64,000 nucleotides of DNA. Source: Streptomyces bungoensis. Lineage in GTDB: Bacteria; Actinomycetota; Actinomycetes; Streptomycetales; Streptomycetaceae. Positions 1-9,062 of this stretch are shown here, piece by piece. The position numbers and the translations under genes were made by a program. Below the pieces are notes generated by a model. It saw only the letters and a program-made list of their open reading frames with translations, was not told where the DNA came from and made no database searches. The stretch covers positions 126,628-190,627 of the forward strand of contig NZ_KQ948852.1 in assembly GCF_001514215.1 (NCBI RefSeq). The letters are read 5' to 3'. The stretch's first letter is position 1, and the number at the start of each line of letters is the position of its first letter.

Positions 1-540
1 GCGGCCGTAGAAGAACGGCATGAAGACCTCGTCGAAGCCGCCCTCGCCGGCCAGCCAGGCCTCGAACGCGGGGAACGCCTCGGCGAACCACGGCTCGTGC
101 GCCCGCAGCCGCGCCGCGGCCAGCCGCTCCTCGGGAGTCGCCCGCAGGCCGAGGGCGGAGGGGTTCGGGGTGATCAGCAGCAGCCGCCGGACCCGGTCGG
201 GGTGGCGGGCCGCGTAGAGGATCCCGAGGCAGGCGCCCGCGGAGTGGGCGAGCAGGTCCATGCGCTCCAGGCCCATGTGGTCCCGCCACGCCTCCACGTC
301 GTCCACCAGCCGGTCGCAGCGGTACGTCGCCGGGTCGGCCGGGATCGCCGAGTCCCCCGTGCCGCGCAGGTCCAGCAGGGCCAGCCGGCGGTGCTCGGCG
401 AGGCCGCCCAGGTCACCGAGGCAGGCGGAGGCGCGCATCGGGCCGCCGGGAAGGACGGCGAGGGGCGCGCCCGCACCCCGGAGGTGGTAGGCGAGCCGGG
501 TTCCGTCGGCGGCGGTGAAGGCGGGCATGGGGTTGATCAT
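1..540 (-). CDS. alpha/beta-hydrolase, N-terminal part (cut by window edge)
   Basis: The gene runs off the left edge; 180 codons are visible from ATG at 540 (an in-frame ATG at 528 is also possible). The visible part is the first half of an alpha/beta-hydrolase fold: an oxyanion-type segment LPGGP (about 30-34), the strand-turn DLRGTGDS (57-64) and a nucleophile elbow AHSAGA (98-103) with Ser as predicted nucleophile. The acid and His residues would lie outside the window. The pattern is closest to the proline iminopeptidase/epoxide hydrolase group, but substrate cannot be told. It lies 76 nt downstream of the AMP-binding ligase on the same strand and may be co-transcribed with it. Confidence 0.85.
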   Translation of the reverse strand, partial: MINPMPAFTAADGTRLAYHLRGAGAPLAVLPGGPMRASACLGDLGGLAEHRRLALLDLRGTGDSAIPADPATYRCDRLVDDVEAWRDHMGLERMDLLAHSAGACLGILYAARHPDRVRRLLLITPNPSALGLRATPEERLAAARLRAHEPWFAEAFPAFEAWLAGEGGFDEVFMPFFYGR

Positions 541-616
541 CCGGGGCCCGCCCGGCCGCGCGCAACGCCTTTGCGTCGTCCGGCGCCGGAACCGACCCGG
601 GAGGGGCGGCGGCCCG

Positions 617-2113
617 CTAAGCCCCGAACCGGTCCCGCAGTTCCCGCTTGAGGATCTTGCCGCTGGCGTTGCGCGGCAGTTCGTCGACGAACAGGACCCG
701 CTTGGGCGCCTTGAACGCGGTGAGCTTGTCGCGGACGTGGGCGACGAGTTCGTCCTCGGTCACCTCGCCGCGCGGGACGACGACGGCGGTGACGGCCTCG
801 ATCCACCGCTCGTCGGGCAGGCCGATCACGGCGGCCTCGGCGACGGCCTCGTGGGTGTAGAGCGCGTCCTCGACCTGGCGCGAAGCCACCAGCACGCCAC
901 CGGAGTTGATGACGTCCTTCACCCGGTCGACGATCGTGAGGTAGCCGTCCGCGTCGCGCACCGCGAGGTCGCCGGAGTGGAACCAGCCGTCCCGGAAGGC
1001 CTCGGCGGTCTCCTCGGGCTTGTTCCAGTAGCCCTCGCACAGCTGCGGTGAGCGGTAGACGATCTCGCCGGGCGTGCCGTCGGGCACGTCCGCGCCGGTC
1101 TCGTCCACCACGCGGGCGTCCACGAACAGGACGGTACGGCCGCAGGAGGCCGGCCGGCCCTCGTGCTCGTCGGGGCCGAGCACGGTGGCGAGGGGGCCGA
1201 TCTCGCTCTGCCCGAAGCAGTTGTAGAAGGCGAGCTTCGGCAGCCGTGCGCGCAGCCGCTCCAGCACCGGAACGGGCATGACCGAGGCGCCGTAGTACGC
1301 CTTGCGCAGCCCGCCGAGGTCGCGGGTGGCGAAGTCGGGCCGGTTCGCCAGGCCGATCCACACGGTGGGCGGCGCGAACAGGCTGTCCACGCGGCCCTCC
1401 TCGATCAGGCCGAGGAGCCGGTCCCCGTCCGGGGCGTCCAGGACGAGGTTGGTCGCGCCGACGGCGAGGTAGGGCAGCAGGAACACGTGCATCTGCGCCG
1501 AGTGGTACAGCGGCAGGGCGTGGGCGGGCCGGTCGCCGGCGCTGAGGTCGAGGGCGGTGATCGCGCTCAGGTACTCGTGCACGAGGGCCCGGTGGGTCAT
1601 CATCGCGCCCTTGGGCAGGGCGGTGGTGCCGGAGGTGTACAGCAGCTGCACCAGGTCCTCGGTGCGCGGCTCCGGGCCCGCGTACGCGGGGGTGCCCGCC
1701 AGCCGGGCGAGGAGGGAGCCGTCGGCGTCGCGCAGCGGCAGGACGGCCGCCTCGCCCGGCAGCCGGCCGGTCAGGTCCGGGTCGGCGAGGACCAGCGTGC
1801 TGCCCGACTGGCCGACGAGGTACGCCAGGTCGTCGCCGGTCAGGTGCTGGTTGACCGGCACGTGCACCAGGCCCGCGCGGGCGCAGGCGAGGAAGGCGAT
1901 GAGGTAGGCGTCGGAGTTGTGGCCGTAGGCGGCGACGCGGTCGCCGGGAGCGAGCCCTTCGGCGAGCAGGACGGCCGCCGCGCGGGAGACCGCCTCGTCG
2001 AGGTCCTCGTAGGTCCAGGAGCGTTCCCGGTACGCGAGGGCGACCCGCGCGGGGGTGCGCCGCGCGCTGCGTCGCAGGACTCCGTCGACCGTGCTTCCGT
2101 GCCCAGGCGTCAT
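617..2113 (-). CDS. AMP-dependent acyl-CoA synthetase/ligase (ANL family)
   Basis: 498-residue cytosolic ANL-superfamily enzyme, expected to activate a carboxylic acid as acyl-AMP and pass it to CoA. Visible core motifs in order: LLYTSGTTALPKG (about 147-159, ATP loop), YNCFGQSE (287-294), WFHSGDL (367-373), DRVKD (386-390) and PRNASGKILKREL near the C-terminus with the catalytic Lys. Length is typical of short fatty-acid/long-chain acyl-CoA ligases. Substrate is not evident. ATG at 2113 is preceded by a weak GAGG. The A8 loop reads GGVLVASRQVE, a small departure from the usual GGENV form. The downstream hydrolase could share the transcript. Confidence 0.93.
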   Translation of the reverse strand: MTPGHGSTVDGVLRRSARRTPARVALAYRERSWTYEDLDEAVSRAAAVLLAEGLAPGDRVAAYGHNSDAYLIAFLACARAGLVHVPVNQHLTGDDLAYLVGQSGSTLVLADPDLTGRLPGEAAVLPLRDADGSLLARLAGTPAYAGPEPRTEDLVQLLYTSGTTALPKGAMMTHRALVHEYLSAITALDLSAGDRPAHALPLYHSAQMHVFLLPYLAVGATNLVLDAPDGDRLLGLIEEGRVDSLFAPPTVWIGLANRPDFATRDLGGLRKAYYGASVMPVPVLERLRARLPKLAFYNCFGQSEIGPLATVLGPDEHEGRPASCGRTVLFVDARVVDETGADVPDGTPGEIVYRSPQLCEGYWNKPEETAEAFRDGWFHSGDLAVRDADGYLTIVDRVKDVINSGGVLVASRQVEDALYTHEAVAEAAVIGLPDERWIEAVTAVVVPRGEVTEDELVAHVRDKLTAFKAPKRVLFVDELPRNASGKILKRELRDRFGA

Positions 2114-2616
2114 GGCACCCGATCCTCGGTCTGCCGCCCGACGCGGTCAAGTTGGCCGCCCTGCCCGAACGCGCCGGGCAGGCTCCACCGGTGGTACGCC
2201 GACGGGAACCGGCTCACCCCCGCACGCTCCCTCCTGAGAGTGATGTGCGTGCAGCGGTCTTGTCCCCGACCGCATGGCCCTACTACCACTGAAGTACCGG
2301 CCCGCCAGCCCAGAGTGGCCGGCGACATCGCGGATGTCCGCGGGGCTGTTCGCCCCGGAGGGCGAACCGACCTCTCCGATCGCTGCTCCGCCTGCGCAGC
2401 GGTACGGCAGGCCGCCCGTCGCCAGGACCGCGGATCCCCCTCAGCCGGCCGTAGCCACGCACCGCTCGGCGCCCGGCCCGGCCCCCGGTGACTGCGCCTC
2501 GCTCACGGCACTCGTCTCCCGTCACCGGCCCGGCAGGACTCTGCCGACTCTGCGCCCGGACGCGAACCCGGCGGCATCCAGCGCATCAACCACCCACTCC
2601 CACAAGGAGAACCACC
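2114..2616. other. gene-free stretch between divergent genes
   Basis: Promoter-bearing gap between the leftward ligase and the rightward IPT/TIG gene. No convincing ORF. It holds a small perfect hairpin (arms 2348-2354 and 2361-2367, GTTCGCC/GGCGAAC, 6-nt loop). An AAGGAGA ribosome-binding site at about 2604-2610 serves the IPT gene. Confidence 0.5.
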
Positions 2617-3432
2617 ATGTCCGTGGAACTGACCCCAGGGCTGCCCTCCATCCTGTCGCAGCCGACCCTGTTCGCGGCGGTGCCCGGCTTCGGGCCCACC
2701 GGCGGAGGGAACACCGTGCTGCTGATCGGCGCCAACCTCGGCGGAGCCACCTCCGTCACCTTCGGCGGCGTCCCGGCGACCATCCTCTCCCAGGACCCCT
2801 TCGGGTTCCTGATCGCGGTCGTCGCCCCTCCCCACGCCGCCGGCAACGTCTCCGTGGTCGTCACGACCGCCGCCGGTGCGAGCACCCCCGCCAACTACAC
2901 CTACGTGGCTCCGCCGCCCCCGCAGCCGCCGACCGCCATCGGTATCGCTCCGCAGACCGGTCCCACCACGGGCGGTACGCCGTTCCTCATCGTGGGCACC
3001 AACCTCACCGGTGCCTCGGTCACCTTCGGCGGTGTGCCGGCCACCAACGTCAACGTCATCGGAGGAGTGGTGCTGACGGGTCTGACGCCTCCCGGAACCG
3101 CGGGCAACGTCGCCGTCCAGGTCACCACTCCCGCGGGCACGGCGACCGTCACCGGCGGATTCACCTACATCACGCCGATCCTGCCCGTCGTGGCGTCCAT
3201 CACCCCGTCGACGGGCACCACCGCGGGTGGCACGCCGTTCGTCCTCACCGGTTCCAACCTCACCGGGGCCCAGGTGACGTTCGGCGGCGTGGCGGCGACC
3301 AACGTGGTCGTCGACGCCACCGGCACCATCGCCGCCGGGCTCACCCCGCCGGGAGCCGCCGGCAATGTCGCGGTGGTCGTGACCACCCCGACCGGCAGTG
3401 CCACCGTCACGGGCGGGTTCACCTACCAGTGA
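2617..3432 (+). CDS. IPT/TIG-domain repeat protein
   Basis: 271 residues starting at ATG 2617, 6 nt after AAGGAGA. The protein is three successive IPT/TIG immunoglobulin-like modules (about 18-105, 106-187, 188-271). Each has the signature GP/STGGGTP-F-LxG-NL-GA--VTFGGV near its start and ends in a VTTPxGTATVTGGFTY-type strand. No signal peptide, transmembrane segment or catalytic motif is visible, so secretion by the Sec pathway is not supported. Such small multi-IPT proteins are common in Streptomyces and of unknown function. Modules 2 and 3 are much more alike than module 1, suggesting internal duplication. A strong terminator follows at 3442. A broken relative lies at 4759. Confidence 0.88.
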   Translation: MSVELTPGLPSILSQPTLFAAVPGFGPTGGGNTVLLIGANLGGATSVTFGGVPATILSQDPFGFLIAVVAPPHAAGNVSVVVTTAAGASTPANYTYVAPPPPQPPTAIGIAPQTGPTTGGTPFLIVGTNLTGASVTFGGVPATNVNVIGGVVLTGLTPPGTAGNVAVQVTTPAGTATVTGGFTYITPILPVVASITPSTGTTAGGTPFVLTGSNLTGAQVTFGGVAATNVVVDATGTIAAGLTPPGAAGNVAVVVTTPTGSATVTGGFTYQ

Positions 3433-3441
3433 CACATCCGT

Positions 3442-3473
3442 CCCGTGGCCCGGCGGACGCGCCGGGCCACGGG
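3442..3473 (+). terminator. terminator hairpin of the IPT/TIG gene
   Basis: Perfect 14-bp inverted repeat (arms 3442-3455 and 3460-3473) around a GACG loop, starting 9 nt after the stop codon. There is no T tract, as is usual for Streptomyces terminators. Confidence 0.75.
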
Positions 3474-3939
3474 CGTGTCGGCGTGCGCGGACGGCGAGGT
3501 GCGACATCGGCCTGGCCGGCGCCGTCTGCCACGGCGGCGGCCTGGCGGCGGGCGACGGGCGTTCCGGGCTCCAGCACCGCGCCGGTGCGCTCCGATCGCG
3601 CGCTCGCGATGCGCTCATCCAAACGAGTGGTGATCCGATACACCCCTTGCGGCATATGCCGTAATGCTGCGTCACTGGACATATCCAACCGGTGGGCCGC
3701 CCATCCCTCCCGGGGGGCGCGACTGCGGTGGGGCCTTCGGCCTTTTCATACGGGTTGAGATGTCCGAGCCGTACCGAAGCCGCGATGGGCACCCTCGAGG
3801 GGGAGTTGGATCGGCAGTCGGTGCCATGCGAGTGGCACCGACTTGTCGGTTTTCCGGGCCGCCGAACCGGACGGCGAGCCACCGGGGCGTAACCCGTCCG
3901 GCGGAGTTTCTCCAAGCCCTCGGCCTCGTTGCTCAGTTC
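3474..3939. other. gene-free stretch with palindrome and orphan hairpin
   Basis: No credible ORF. It contains a perfect 12-bp palindrome CGGCATATGCCG (3650-3661), a short GGCC-TTC-GGCC element followed by TTTT at about 3732-3746, and a stronger hairpin listed separately at 3817. Local A+T is higher than in neighbouring genes, as expected for regulatory DNA or a small RNA. Confidence 0.45.
3817..3852 (+). terminator. orphan Rho-independent-type hairpin
   Basis: Perfect 10-bp stem (3817-3826 with 3833-3842, 6-nt loop TGCGAG) followed by TTGTCGGTTTT. No protein gene ends just upstream, so it may terminate a short untranslated transcript from 3.5-3.8 kb or be a leader attenuator of the ORF at 3940. 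Confidence 0.5.
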
Positions 3940-4395
3940 ATGAGCTCTCCGTTGACGCCCGGACCGACGCAGACGCAGTGGTTCACCGCCCCCCTGCCGT
4001 GGCCGGACGCGTCGACCCCGGTCCGGCCGGAGCACGCCGGCATCGGGCCGGGCGGATCCCCGCAGTGGGCCGCCGAGGCGACGACGGCACCCGCCGCAGC
4101 TGACGAGTCGTCACCGCAGGCCGTGCGAGGAGTACGCGACACGGTGCGGACACCCGCGCCGGCGCTGCCGCAACGGCGACCCGCCACGCCTCGCCACGCA
4201 CTCCCGCGCCCCGGCGGCGACCTGAGGCTCACCCCGCTGTACGCGGCGCTCCTGCACGAGTGGCGGGAGCGCGGCGCGGCGGTTCCGGGCGCCGTCGACC
4301 CGGAGTGGCACCGGCTCGTCTCGTGGCAGGCCATGGAGGCCGACGTGCGCCGGACCTTGCGGAGCCTGCGGCTGCAGCGCTCACTGCCGGAGTGA
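3940..4395 (+). CDS. hypothetical protein
   Basis: 151 residues from ATG 3940. The first two thirds are Pro/Ala/Thr-rich and probably disordered; the last ~55 residues (LTPLYAALLHEWRERG... to RRTLRSLRL) look like ordinary helical coding sequence. No recognised domain. No good ribosome-binding site is visible before 3940, and the same frame stays open upstream to 3664, so the start is uncertain. Could be a small actinomycete-specific protein. Confidence 0.5.
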   Translation: MSSPLTPGPTQTQWFTAPLPWPDASTPVRPEHAGIGPGGSPQWAAEATTAPAAADESSPQAVRGVRDTVRTPAPALPQRRPATPRHALPRPGGDLRLTPLYAALLHEWRERGAAVPGAVDPEWHRLVSWQAMEADVRRTLRSLRLQRSLPE

Positions 4396-4758
4396 GTCAG
4401 CACGCAGGCTGAGACAGACGCCCCTCCCGAGAGACTCCGCGCCCAGGGCACCGCACCTTCCATTGCTCCATTCGGGTGCCGTCGCCGCCAACTCCCTTGT
4501 CGCCTAAGCGGCTTCGTGGGTCACTTGTGATACGAACCGGCGGGCCGCCCTCCCGTACCGGAGAGAGAGGGATTGGCGGCGTCCGCCGGTGCCCGTACGC
4601 GCGGGACGTCGCAGCAATCGCCCCTCACGCCTCCGATGTAGCGGCACGGCGCCGCGTAGATCCCACACCCTGTTCCGACCCACACCGTGGGCCGGGTGTG
4701 ACAGCGCCGCTGCAGCGCCGGTTCACGGCATCGTCAAACCGCAGCGAGGAGCGTTGTC
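4396..4758. other. gene-free stretch
   Basis: No supported gene. It ends with a GAGGAG ribosome-binding site 7 nt before the start of the broken IPT gene at 4759, so it should contain that gene's former promoter. Nothing else stands out. Confidence 0.4.
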
Positions 4759-4965
4759 ATGCCTATCACGCCCAATCAGGGCTCGACCGGCGGCGGGACT
4801 CTCGTCACGATCACCGGGACGACGGTCGCCGTCAACTGCACCGATGCGCCGACGACACGGCCGCCGGTGAAGCGGTCACGGTCGTCACCGACCCGGCAGC
4901 GGCCGCCGGCGAGGCGGTGGCCGCCACGGCAGCCAGCGCCGCTGCGGTCACACCCGCCCATCGGC
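4759..4965 (+). pseudogene. remnant of an IPT/TIG-domain gene
   Basis: ATG 4759 follows a good ribosome-binding site and encodes MPITPNQGSTGGGTLVTITG, the classic opening of a bacterial IPT/TIG module. After about 22 residues the frame turns into Arg/Pro-rich nonsense (RPPVKRSRSSPT), while the frame shifted by one base reads plausible Ala/Val-rich sequence (ADDTAAGEAVTVVTDPAAAA) to about 4960. A frameshift or small internal deletion at about 4835-4855 is the simplest reading. The intact relative is at 2617-3432. No GT-T-GGFTY module end is recovered. Confidence 0.6.
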
Positions 4966-5208
4966 GAGGGGTATGCACACGTCCCACGAGTCAGCTCCTT
5001 GCTCCTCATCCGGTCATCTGTCGGGGAGCCTTACCCTCACCAGGCAGCCGCGCCGGACCGGAGCACACAGAACTGACCCGCTCGGGGCATCTAGTTGGGC
5101 CGACAGAACGAGGCCGGCGCGGGGGCGGGGCCCGGCTCGCGCCCGACGCCCTGGCCTCCTCGCCCCGGTCGTCGTCGGATCGTCTCCGCGCCCGAGGTCA
5201 CGCGGTGT

Positions 5209-6774
5209 TCACGCGGTCTCCTCCAGCACCGCCATCGCCGCGTTGTGCCCCGGCACCCCGCTCACCCCTCCCCCGCGCACCGCGCCCGCGCCGCACAGCA
5301 GCACGTTGGTGTGCCGGGTCTCCACACCCCAGCGGCCGGTGCCCTCCTGGGCGTACGGCCACGACAGCGCGCGGTGGAAGATGTTGCCGCCCGGCAGGCG
5401 CAGGTCACGGTCCAGGTCGAGCGGGCTCTTGGCCTCGATGCAGGGCCGGCCGTCGGCGTCGGTGGCCAGGCAGTCGGCGAGGGGCTCGGCGAGGTGGGCG
5501 TCGAGCTGGGCGAGGGTGGACTTCAGCAGTTCCTCGCGCACGGCGTCGTTGTCGCGGGCGAAGAGCCGGGCGGGGGTGTGCAGGCCGAACAGGGTGAGCG
5601 TCTGGTAGCCGCGCTCGGCGAGGCCGGGGCCGAGGATGGTGGGGTCGGTCAGGGAGTGGCAGTAGATCTCCGAGGGCGGCGCGGCGGGCAGTTCCCCGGC
5701 GGCCGCCTGGGCGTGGGCGGTGGCGAGCTGACGGTAGCCCTCGGCGATGTGGAAGGTACCGGCGAAGGCCTCGCGCGGGTCGACCGCCACGTCCCGCAGC
5801 CTGGGCAGCCGCTTCAGCAGCATGTTGACCTTCAGCTGGGCGCCCTCGGCGGGCTCGGGTGCCTCGTCCCCGGTCAGCGCGGCCAGTTCGCGCGGCGAGG
5901 CGTTCACCAGGACGTGCCGGGCGGCGGCGACTCCCTCCCCGTCCGCGGTGCGGTAGCCGACCTCGGCGGTGCGCCCGTCCGTGGTGATGCGCACGGCCTC
6001 GTGCCCGGTGGCGAGGACCGCGCCCGCCGAGCGCGCCGCGCCGGCCAGCGCGTCGGTGAGGGCGCCCATGCCGCCGACCGGCACGTCCCAGGCGCCGGTG
6101 CCGCCGCCGATGACGTGGTAGAGGAAGCAGCGGTTCTGGGCGAGGGAGGCGTCGTGGGCGTCGGCGAAGGTGCCGATCAGCGCGTCGGTGAGGACCACGC
6201 CCCGCACCAGGTCGTCGGCGAAGCGCTCCTCGATGGCGACGCCGACGGGCTCCTCGAACAGGGCCCGCCAGGCTTCCTCGTCGTCGATGCGGCGGCGCAG
6301 TTCCTCCCGGGCGGGCAGGGGCTCGGTGAGGGTCGGGAAGACGCGCTGGGCGACGCGGCCGGTCATGGCGTAGAAGCGCTGCCAGGCCTCGTACTCGCGC
6401 GCGCCGCCGGTGAGGCGGGCGAAGGCCTCCCGGGTGCGCCGCTCCCCGCCGCCGACGAGCAGCCCGGTGGGCCGGCCGCCGCGTTCGGCGGGGGTGTACG
6501 AGGAGATGGTGCGGCCGCGGACGCGGAAGTCCAGTCCGAGGTCGCGCACGATCTTCCGCGGCAGCAGGCTGACCAGGTAGGAGTAGCGCGAGAGCCGGGC
6601 GTCGACCCCGGCGAACGGCCGGGTGGAGACGGCGGCGCCGCCGGTGTGGCCGAGGCGCTCCAGGACCAGCACGGAGCGGCCGGCCCGGGCCAGGTAGGCG
6701 GCGGCGACCAGGCCGTTGTGGCCGCCGCCGACGACGACGGCGTCGTACGTCCGGGTTCCCTCGTTGGCAGGCAT
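5209..6774 (-). CDS. phytoene-dehydrogenase-like FAD-dependent oxidoreductase
   Basis: 521 residues from ATG 6774 (an in-frame GTG at 6789 is less likely). N-terminal FAD-binding Rossmann motif VVVGGGHNGLVAA (13-25) is followed by an ERLGHTGGAA FAD-ribose segment. The C-terminal GAGAVRGGGVSGVPGHNAA flavin-binding segment is the standard close of the CrtI/COG1233 family. Members oxidise or isomerise polyenes or other lipophilic substrates; this one resembles the PYROXD2-like branch rather than a true carotenoid desaturase, and no carotenoid genes are nearby. It stands alone, transcribed leftward, about 66 nt from the end of the kinase gene. Confidence 0.88.
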   Translation of the reverse strand: MPANEGTRTYDAVVVGGGHNGLVAAAYLARAGRSVLVLERLGHTGGAAVSTRPFAGVDARLSRYSYLVSLLPRKIVRDLGLDFRVRGRTISSYTPAERGGRPTGLLVGGGERRTREAFARLTGGAREYEAWQRFYAMTGRVAQRVFPTLTEPLPAREELRRRIDDEEAWRALFEEPVGVAIEERFADDLVRGVVLTDALIGTFADAHDASLAQNRCFLYHVIGGGTGAWDVPVGGMGALTDALAGAARSAGAVLATGHEAVRITTDGRTAEVGYRTADGEGVAAARHVLVNASPRELAALTGDEAPEPAEGAQLKVNMLLKRLPRLRDVAVDPREAFAGTFHIAEGYRQLATAHAQAAAGELPAAPPSEIYCHSLTDPTILGPGLAERGYQTLTLFGLHTPARLFARDNDAVREELLKSTLAQLDAHLAEPLADCLATDADGRPCIEAKSPLDLDRDLRLPGGNIFHRALSWPYAQEGTGRWGVETRHTNVLLCGAGAVRGGGVSGVPGHNAAMAVLEETA

Positions 6775-6839
6775 GGTTCTTCGTAACACGTCATGATCGA
6801 CGACGGCCAGAGGCGTGCCGGACGCGGTCGGCCGACGGG

Positions 6840-9062
6840 TCAGGGGCCGCCGGGGGTCCGCTGCCGGCTCAGGACCGCGACCCTGCGGTACAGCTCCGCG
6901 GCCTCCCCGCCCCGGCCGAGCTGTTCCAGGCAGTGCGCCTCGTCGTTGCGGCTGGCGAGGGTGTCGGGGTGGCCGGGGCCGAGGACGTGTTCGCGGGCGG
7001 CGGCGACCGCGCGGTACTCGGCGAGCGCCTGCGGCCAGCGTCCCATCCAGCCCAGGGCGACCGCGACCTCACGGCGGCTGACCAGGGTGTCCGGGTGGTC
7101 GGTGCCGAGGACCCGCTCCCGCTGCGCGCACACGTCGCGGGCCTCGGCGAGCGCCTCCTCCCAGCGGCCGAGGCGGCCGAGGTTGACGCCGAGGCCGTGC
7201 CGGGCGCGCAGGGTCTCGGGGTGGACGGGGCCCTGGAGGCGGGTGCGGTCCTCGACCAGCGCGCGGTAGACGCGCAGGGCCTCGGCGCCGCGGCCGAGCC
7301 GGCCGAGGCTGATGCCCTCCTCGTAGCGGGCGGCGAGCGTGTCCGGATGGCCGGGGCCGAGGGTCCGGGCGCGGGCCCCGGCGACCTCGCGGTAGGTGTC
7401 CAGGGCCTCCTCCCAGCGCCCCAGCTGGCCCAGCGCGTAGGCGACCTCGTACCGGGTGACCAGGGTGTCGGGGTGATCGGGGCCGAGCACCCGGGCGCGG
7501 GCGGCGGCCACGTCGAGTGCGGTGCGGCAGGAGTCCTCGAGGCGGCCGAGCCGGCCGAGGCTGAAGGCGAGGTTGTGGCGGCAGCGCAGGGTGTCGGGGT
7601 GGTCGGGGCCGAGGACCCGCACGCGGGCGGCCAGCACCGAGGCGTAGCCCTGGTGGGCCTCGAAGTGGCGGCCCAGCCGGCCGAGGACGTAGGCGGTTTC
7701 CTGACGGGCGGCCAGGGTGTCGGGGTGGTCGGGGCCGAGGGTCCGCTCCCTCGCCTCGGCGACGGCCGTGTAGGCGTCCAGCGCGTCGGCGGCGCGGCCG
7801 GCGCGGCCGAGGGCGAAGGCGGCCTCGCAGCGGGCGGCCAGGGTCTCGGGGTGGTCCGGGCCGAGCAGGGCCGCCCGTTCACCGGCGACGGCCAGGTGAA
7901 TCTCACACGCTTCGACCCATCGGCCGCGCCGGGCCAGGGCGAGGCCCTGCTGCCGCCGTGCGGTGAGGGCGGCGAGGGCGTCCGGCGACGGCCGGGACAG
8001 GACCGCGGCACCGGCCCGCGCGTCGGCCGGGCGGGCGGTCCAGGCGCCGGTCAGGGCGGCACCGGGGTCGGGCGGGAGCGCGCGGAGGCCGGTCCCGACC
8101 GCCTTGTGGCCGGTGTTCATGCCCAGGGTCCAGAACGGCAGCCGCCGTTCCCGCGGCGCCGCGTCGCCGGGGCGCGGCCGGCCCGCCGCGGTGCCCGGCC
8201 GGTATGGCGGTGCGGTGCGTCCGGCGGTCAGGCGGAGCCCCAGTTCCCGGGCGTCGTACGGCCGTTCCTCCGGGCGCTTGGCCAGCAGGTCGAGGACGGC
8301 CCGCTCGAAGGGCTCGGGCAGCTCGGGCCGGTGCTCGCGCGGCGGGCGGGGCGGGGTGTCGCGGTGCCCGAGGAGGATCGCCCAGGTGTCGTCCAGGTCG
8401 AACGGCGGTGCCCCGGTCGCGATCTCGTACAGCACGCAGCCCAGCGAGTACAGATCGCTGCGCTGGTCGACCTCGGCGCCGCCGATCTGCTCGGGGGACA
8501 TGTAGTGCGGGGTGCCCAGTGCGATGCCGGTGCCGGTCAGCCGGGCGGTGAAGCCGATGCCGTGGCCGAGGCGGGCGATGCCGAAGTCGCAGATCTTCAC
8601 CGTGCCGTCGGTCAGCCGGACGATGTTGGCGGGCTTGAGGTCGCGGTGCACTATGCCCTGCCGGTGGGTGTAGGCGAGGGCCGCGGCGACCTGCTCGGCG
8701 ATGTCCAGCACGTCGTCCACGGGCAGCGGATGCCCCTTGTTGTCCTCCAGCAGCCGGCTCAGGTCGCGGCCCTGCAGCAACTCCATGACCAGGTACAGGA
8801 TGCCGTCGTCCTCGCCGAAGTCGTGCACCACGGTCACCCCGCGGTGCGAGAGCGCGGCCGCGACCCTCGCCTCCCGGCGGAACCGTTCCCGCAGTACGCG
8901 GGTGAAGGACGGATCGTCCTGCGGCCCGAGCGGCCTGAGGCACTTGACCGCGACCTGCCGGCCGAGGGACTCGTCCCGGGCCCGCCACACCTCGCCCATG
9001 CCGCCCCGCCCGACCAGGTCGAGCAGCCGGTAACGGCCCTGGACCAGCCTGTTCTCCCCCAT
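6840..9062 (-). CDS. serine/threonine protein kinase with C-terminal TPR array
   Basis: 740 residues from ATG 9062 (ATGGGGGAG). N-terminal Hanks-type kinase domain (about 11-270): glycine loop GRGGMGEVW (18-26), AVKCL Lys at 40, catalytic loop HRDLKPAN (139-146), DFG (159-161) and the GTPHYMSPEQ activation segment. After a Pro/Arg-rich linker, residues about 380-735 are roughly nine TPRs of the kinesin-light-chain/TPR_12 type, each carrying LGPDHPDTLAAR followed by LGRLGR-EAL. No transmembrane helix or PASTA domain is seen, so it should be a cytosolic kinase that uses the TPRs to bind partners. The 513-bp upstream gap holds its promoter. Confidence 0.92.
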   Translation of the reverse strand: MGENRLVQGRYRLLDLVGRGGMGEVWRARDESLGRQVAVKCLRPLGPQDDPSFTRVLRERFRREARVAAALSHRGVTVVHDFGEDDGILYLVMELLQGRDLSRLLEDNKGHPLPVDDVLDIAEQVAAALAYTHRQGIVHRDLKPANIVRLTDGTVKICDFGIARLGHGIGFTARLTGTGIALGTPHYMSPEQIGGAEVDQRSDLYSLGCVLYEIATGAPPFDLDDTWAILLGHRDTPPRPPREHRPELPEPFERAVLDLLAKRPEERPYDARELGLRLTAGRTAPPYRPGTAAGRPRPGDAAPRERRLPFWTLGMNTGHKAVGTGLRALPPDPGAALTGAWTARPADARAGAAVLSRPSPDALAALTARRQQGLALARRGRWVEACEIHLAVAGERAALLGPDHPETLAARCEAAFALGRAGRAADALDAYTAVAEARERTLGPDHPDTLAARQETAYVLGRLGRHFEAHQGYASVLAARVRVLGPDHPDTLRCRHNLAFSLGRLGRLEDSCRTALDVAAARARVLGPDHPDTLVTRYEVAYALGQLGRWEEALDTYREVAGARARTLGPGHPDTLAARYEEGISLGRLGRGAEALRVYRALVEDRTRLQGPVHPETLRARHGLGVNLGRLGRWEEALAEARDVCAQRERVLGTDHPDTLVSRREVAVALGWMGRWPQALAEYRAVAAAREHVLGPGHPDTLASRNDEAHCLEQLGRGGEAAELYRRVAVLSRQRTPGGP

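Noticed and set aside
537..2150. 537-codon leftward frame over the AMP ligase gene
   Set aside because: Arg/Pro-rich shadow in another frame; the ligase frame holds all ANL motifs.
3730..3743. Fourth copy of the GGGnCnTTCGnCCC dyad
   Set aside because: GGGGCCTTCGGCCT fits 12 of 14 positions but is followed by TTTT and lies about 200 bp from any start, so it is more likely a small terminator.
5209..6774. Carotenoid biosynthesis cluster
   Set aside because: Only one CrtI-like gene is present, of the PYROXD2-like type, with no crtE/crtB nearby.
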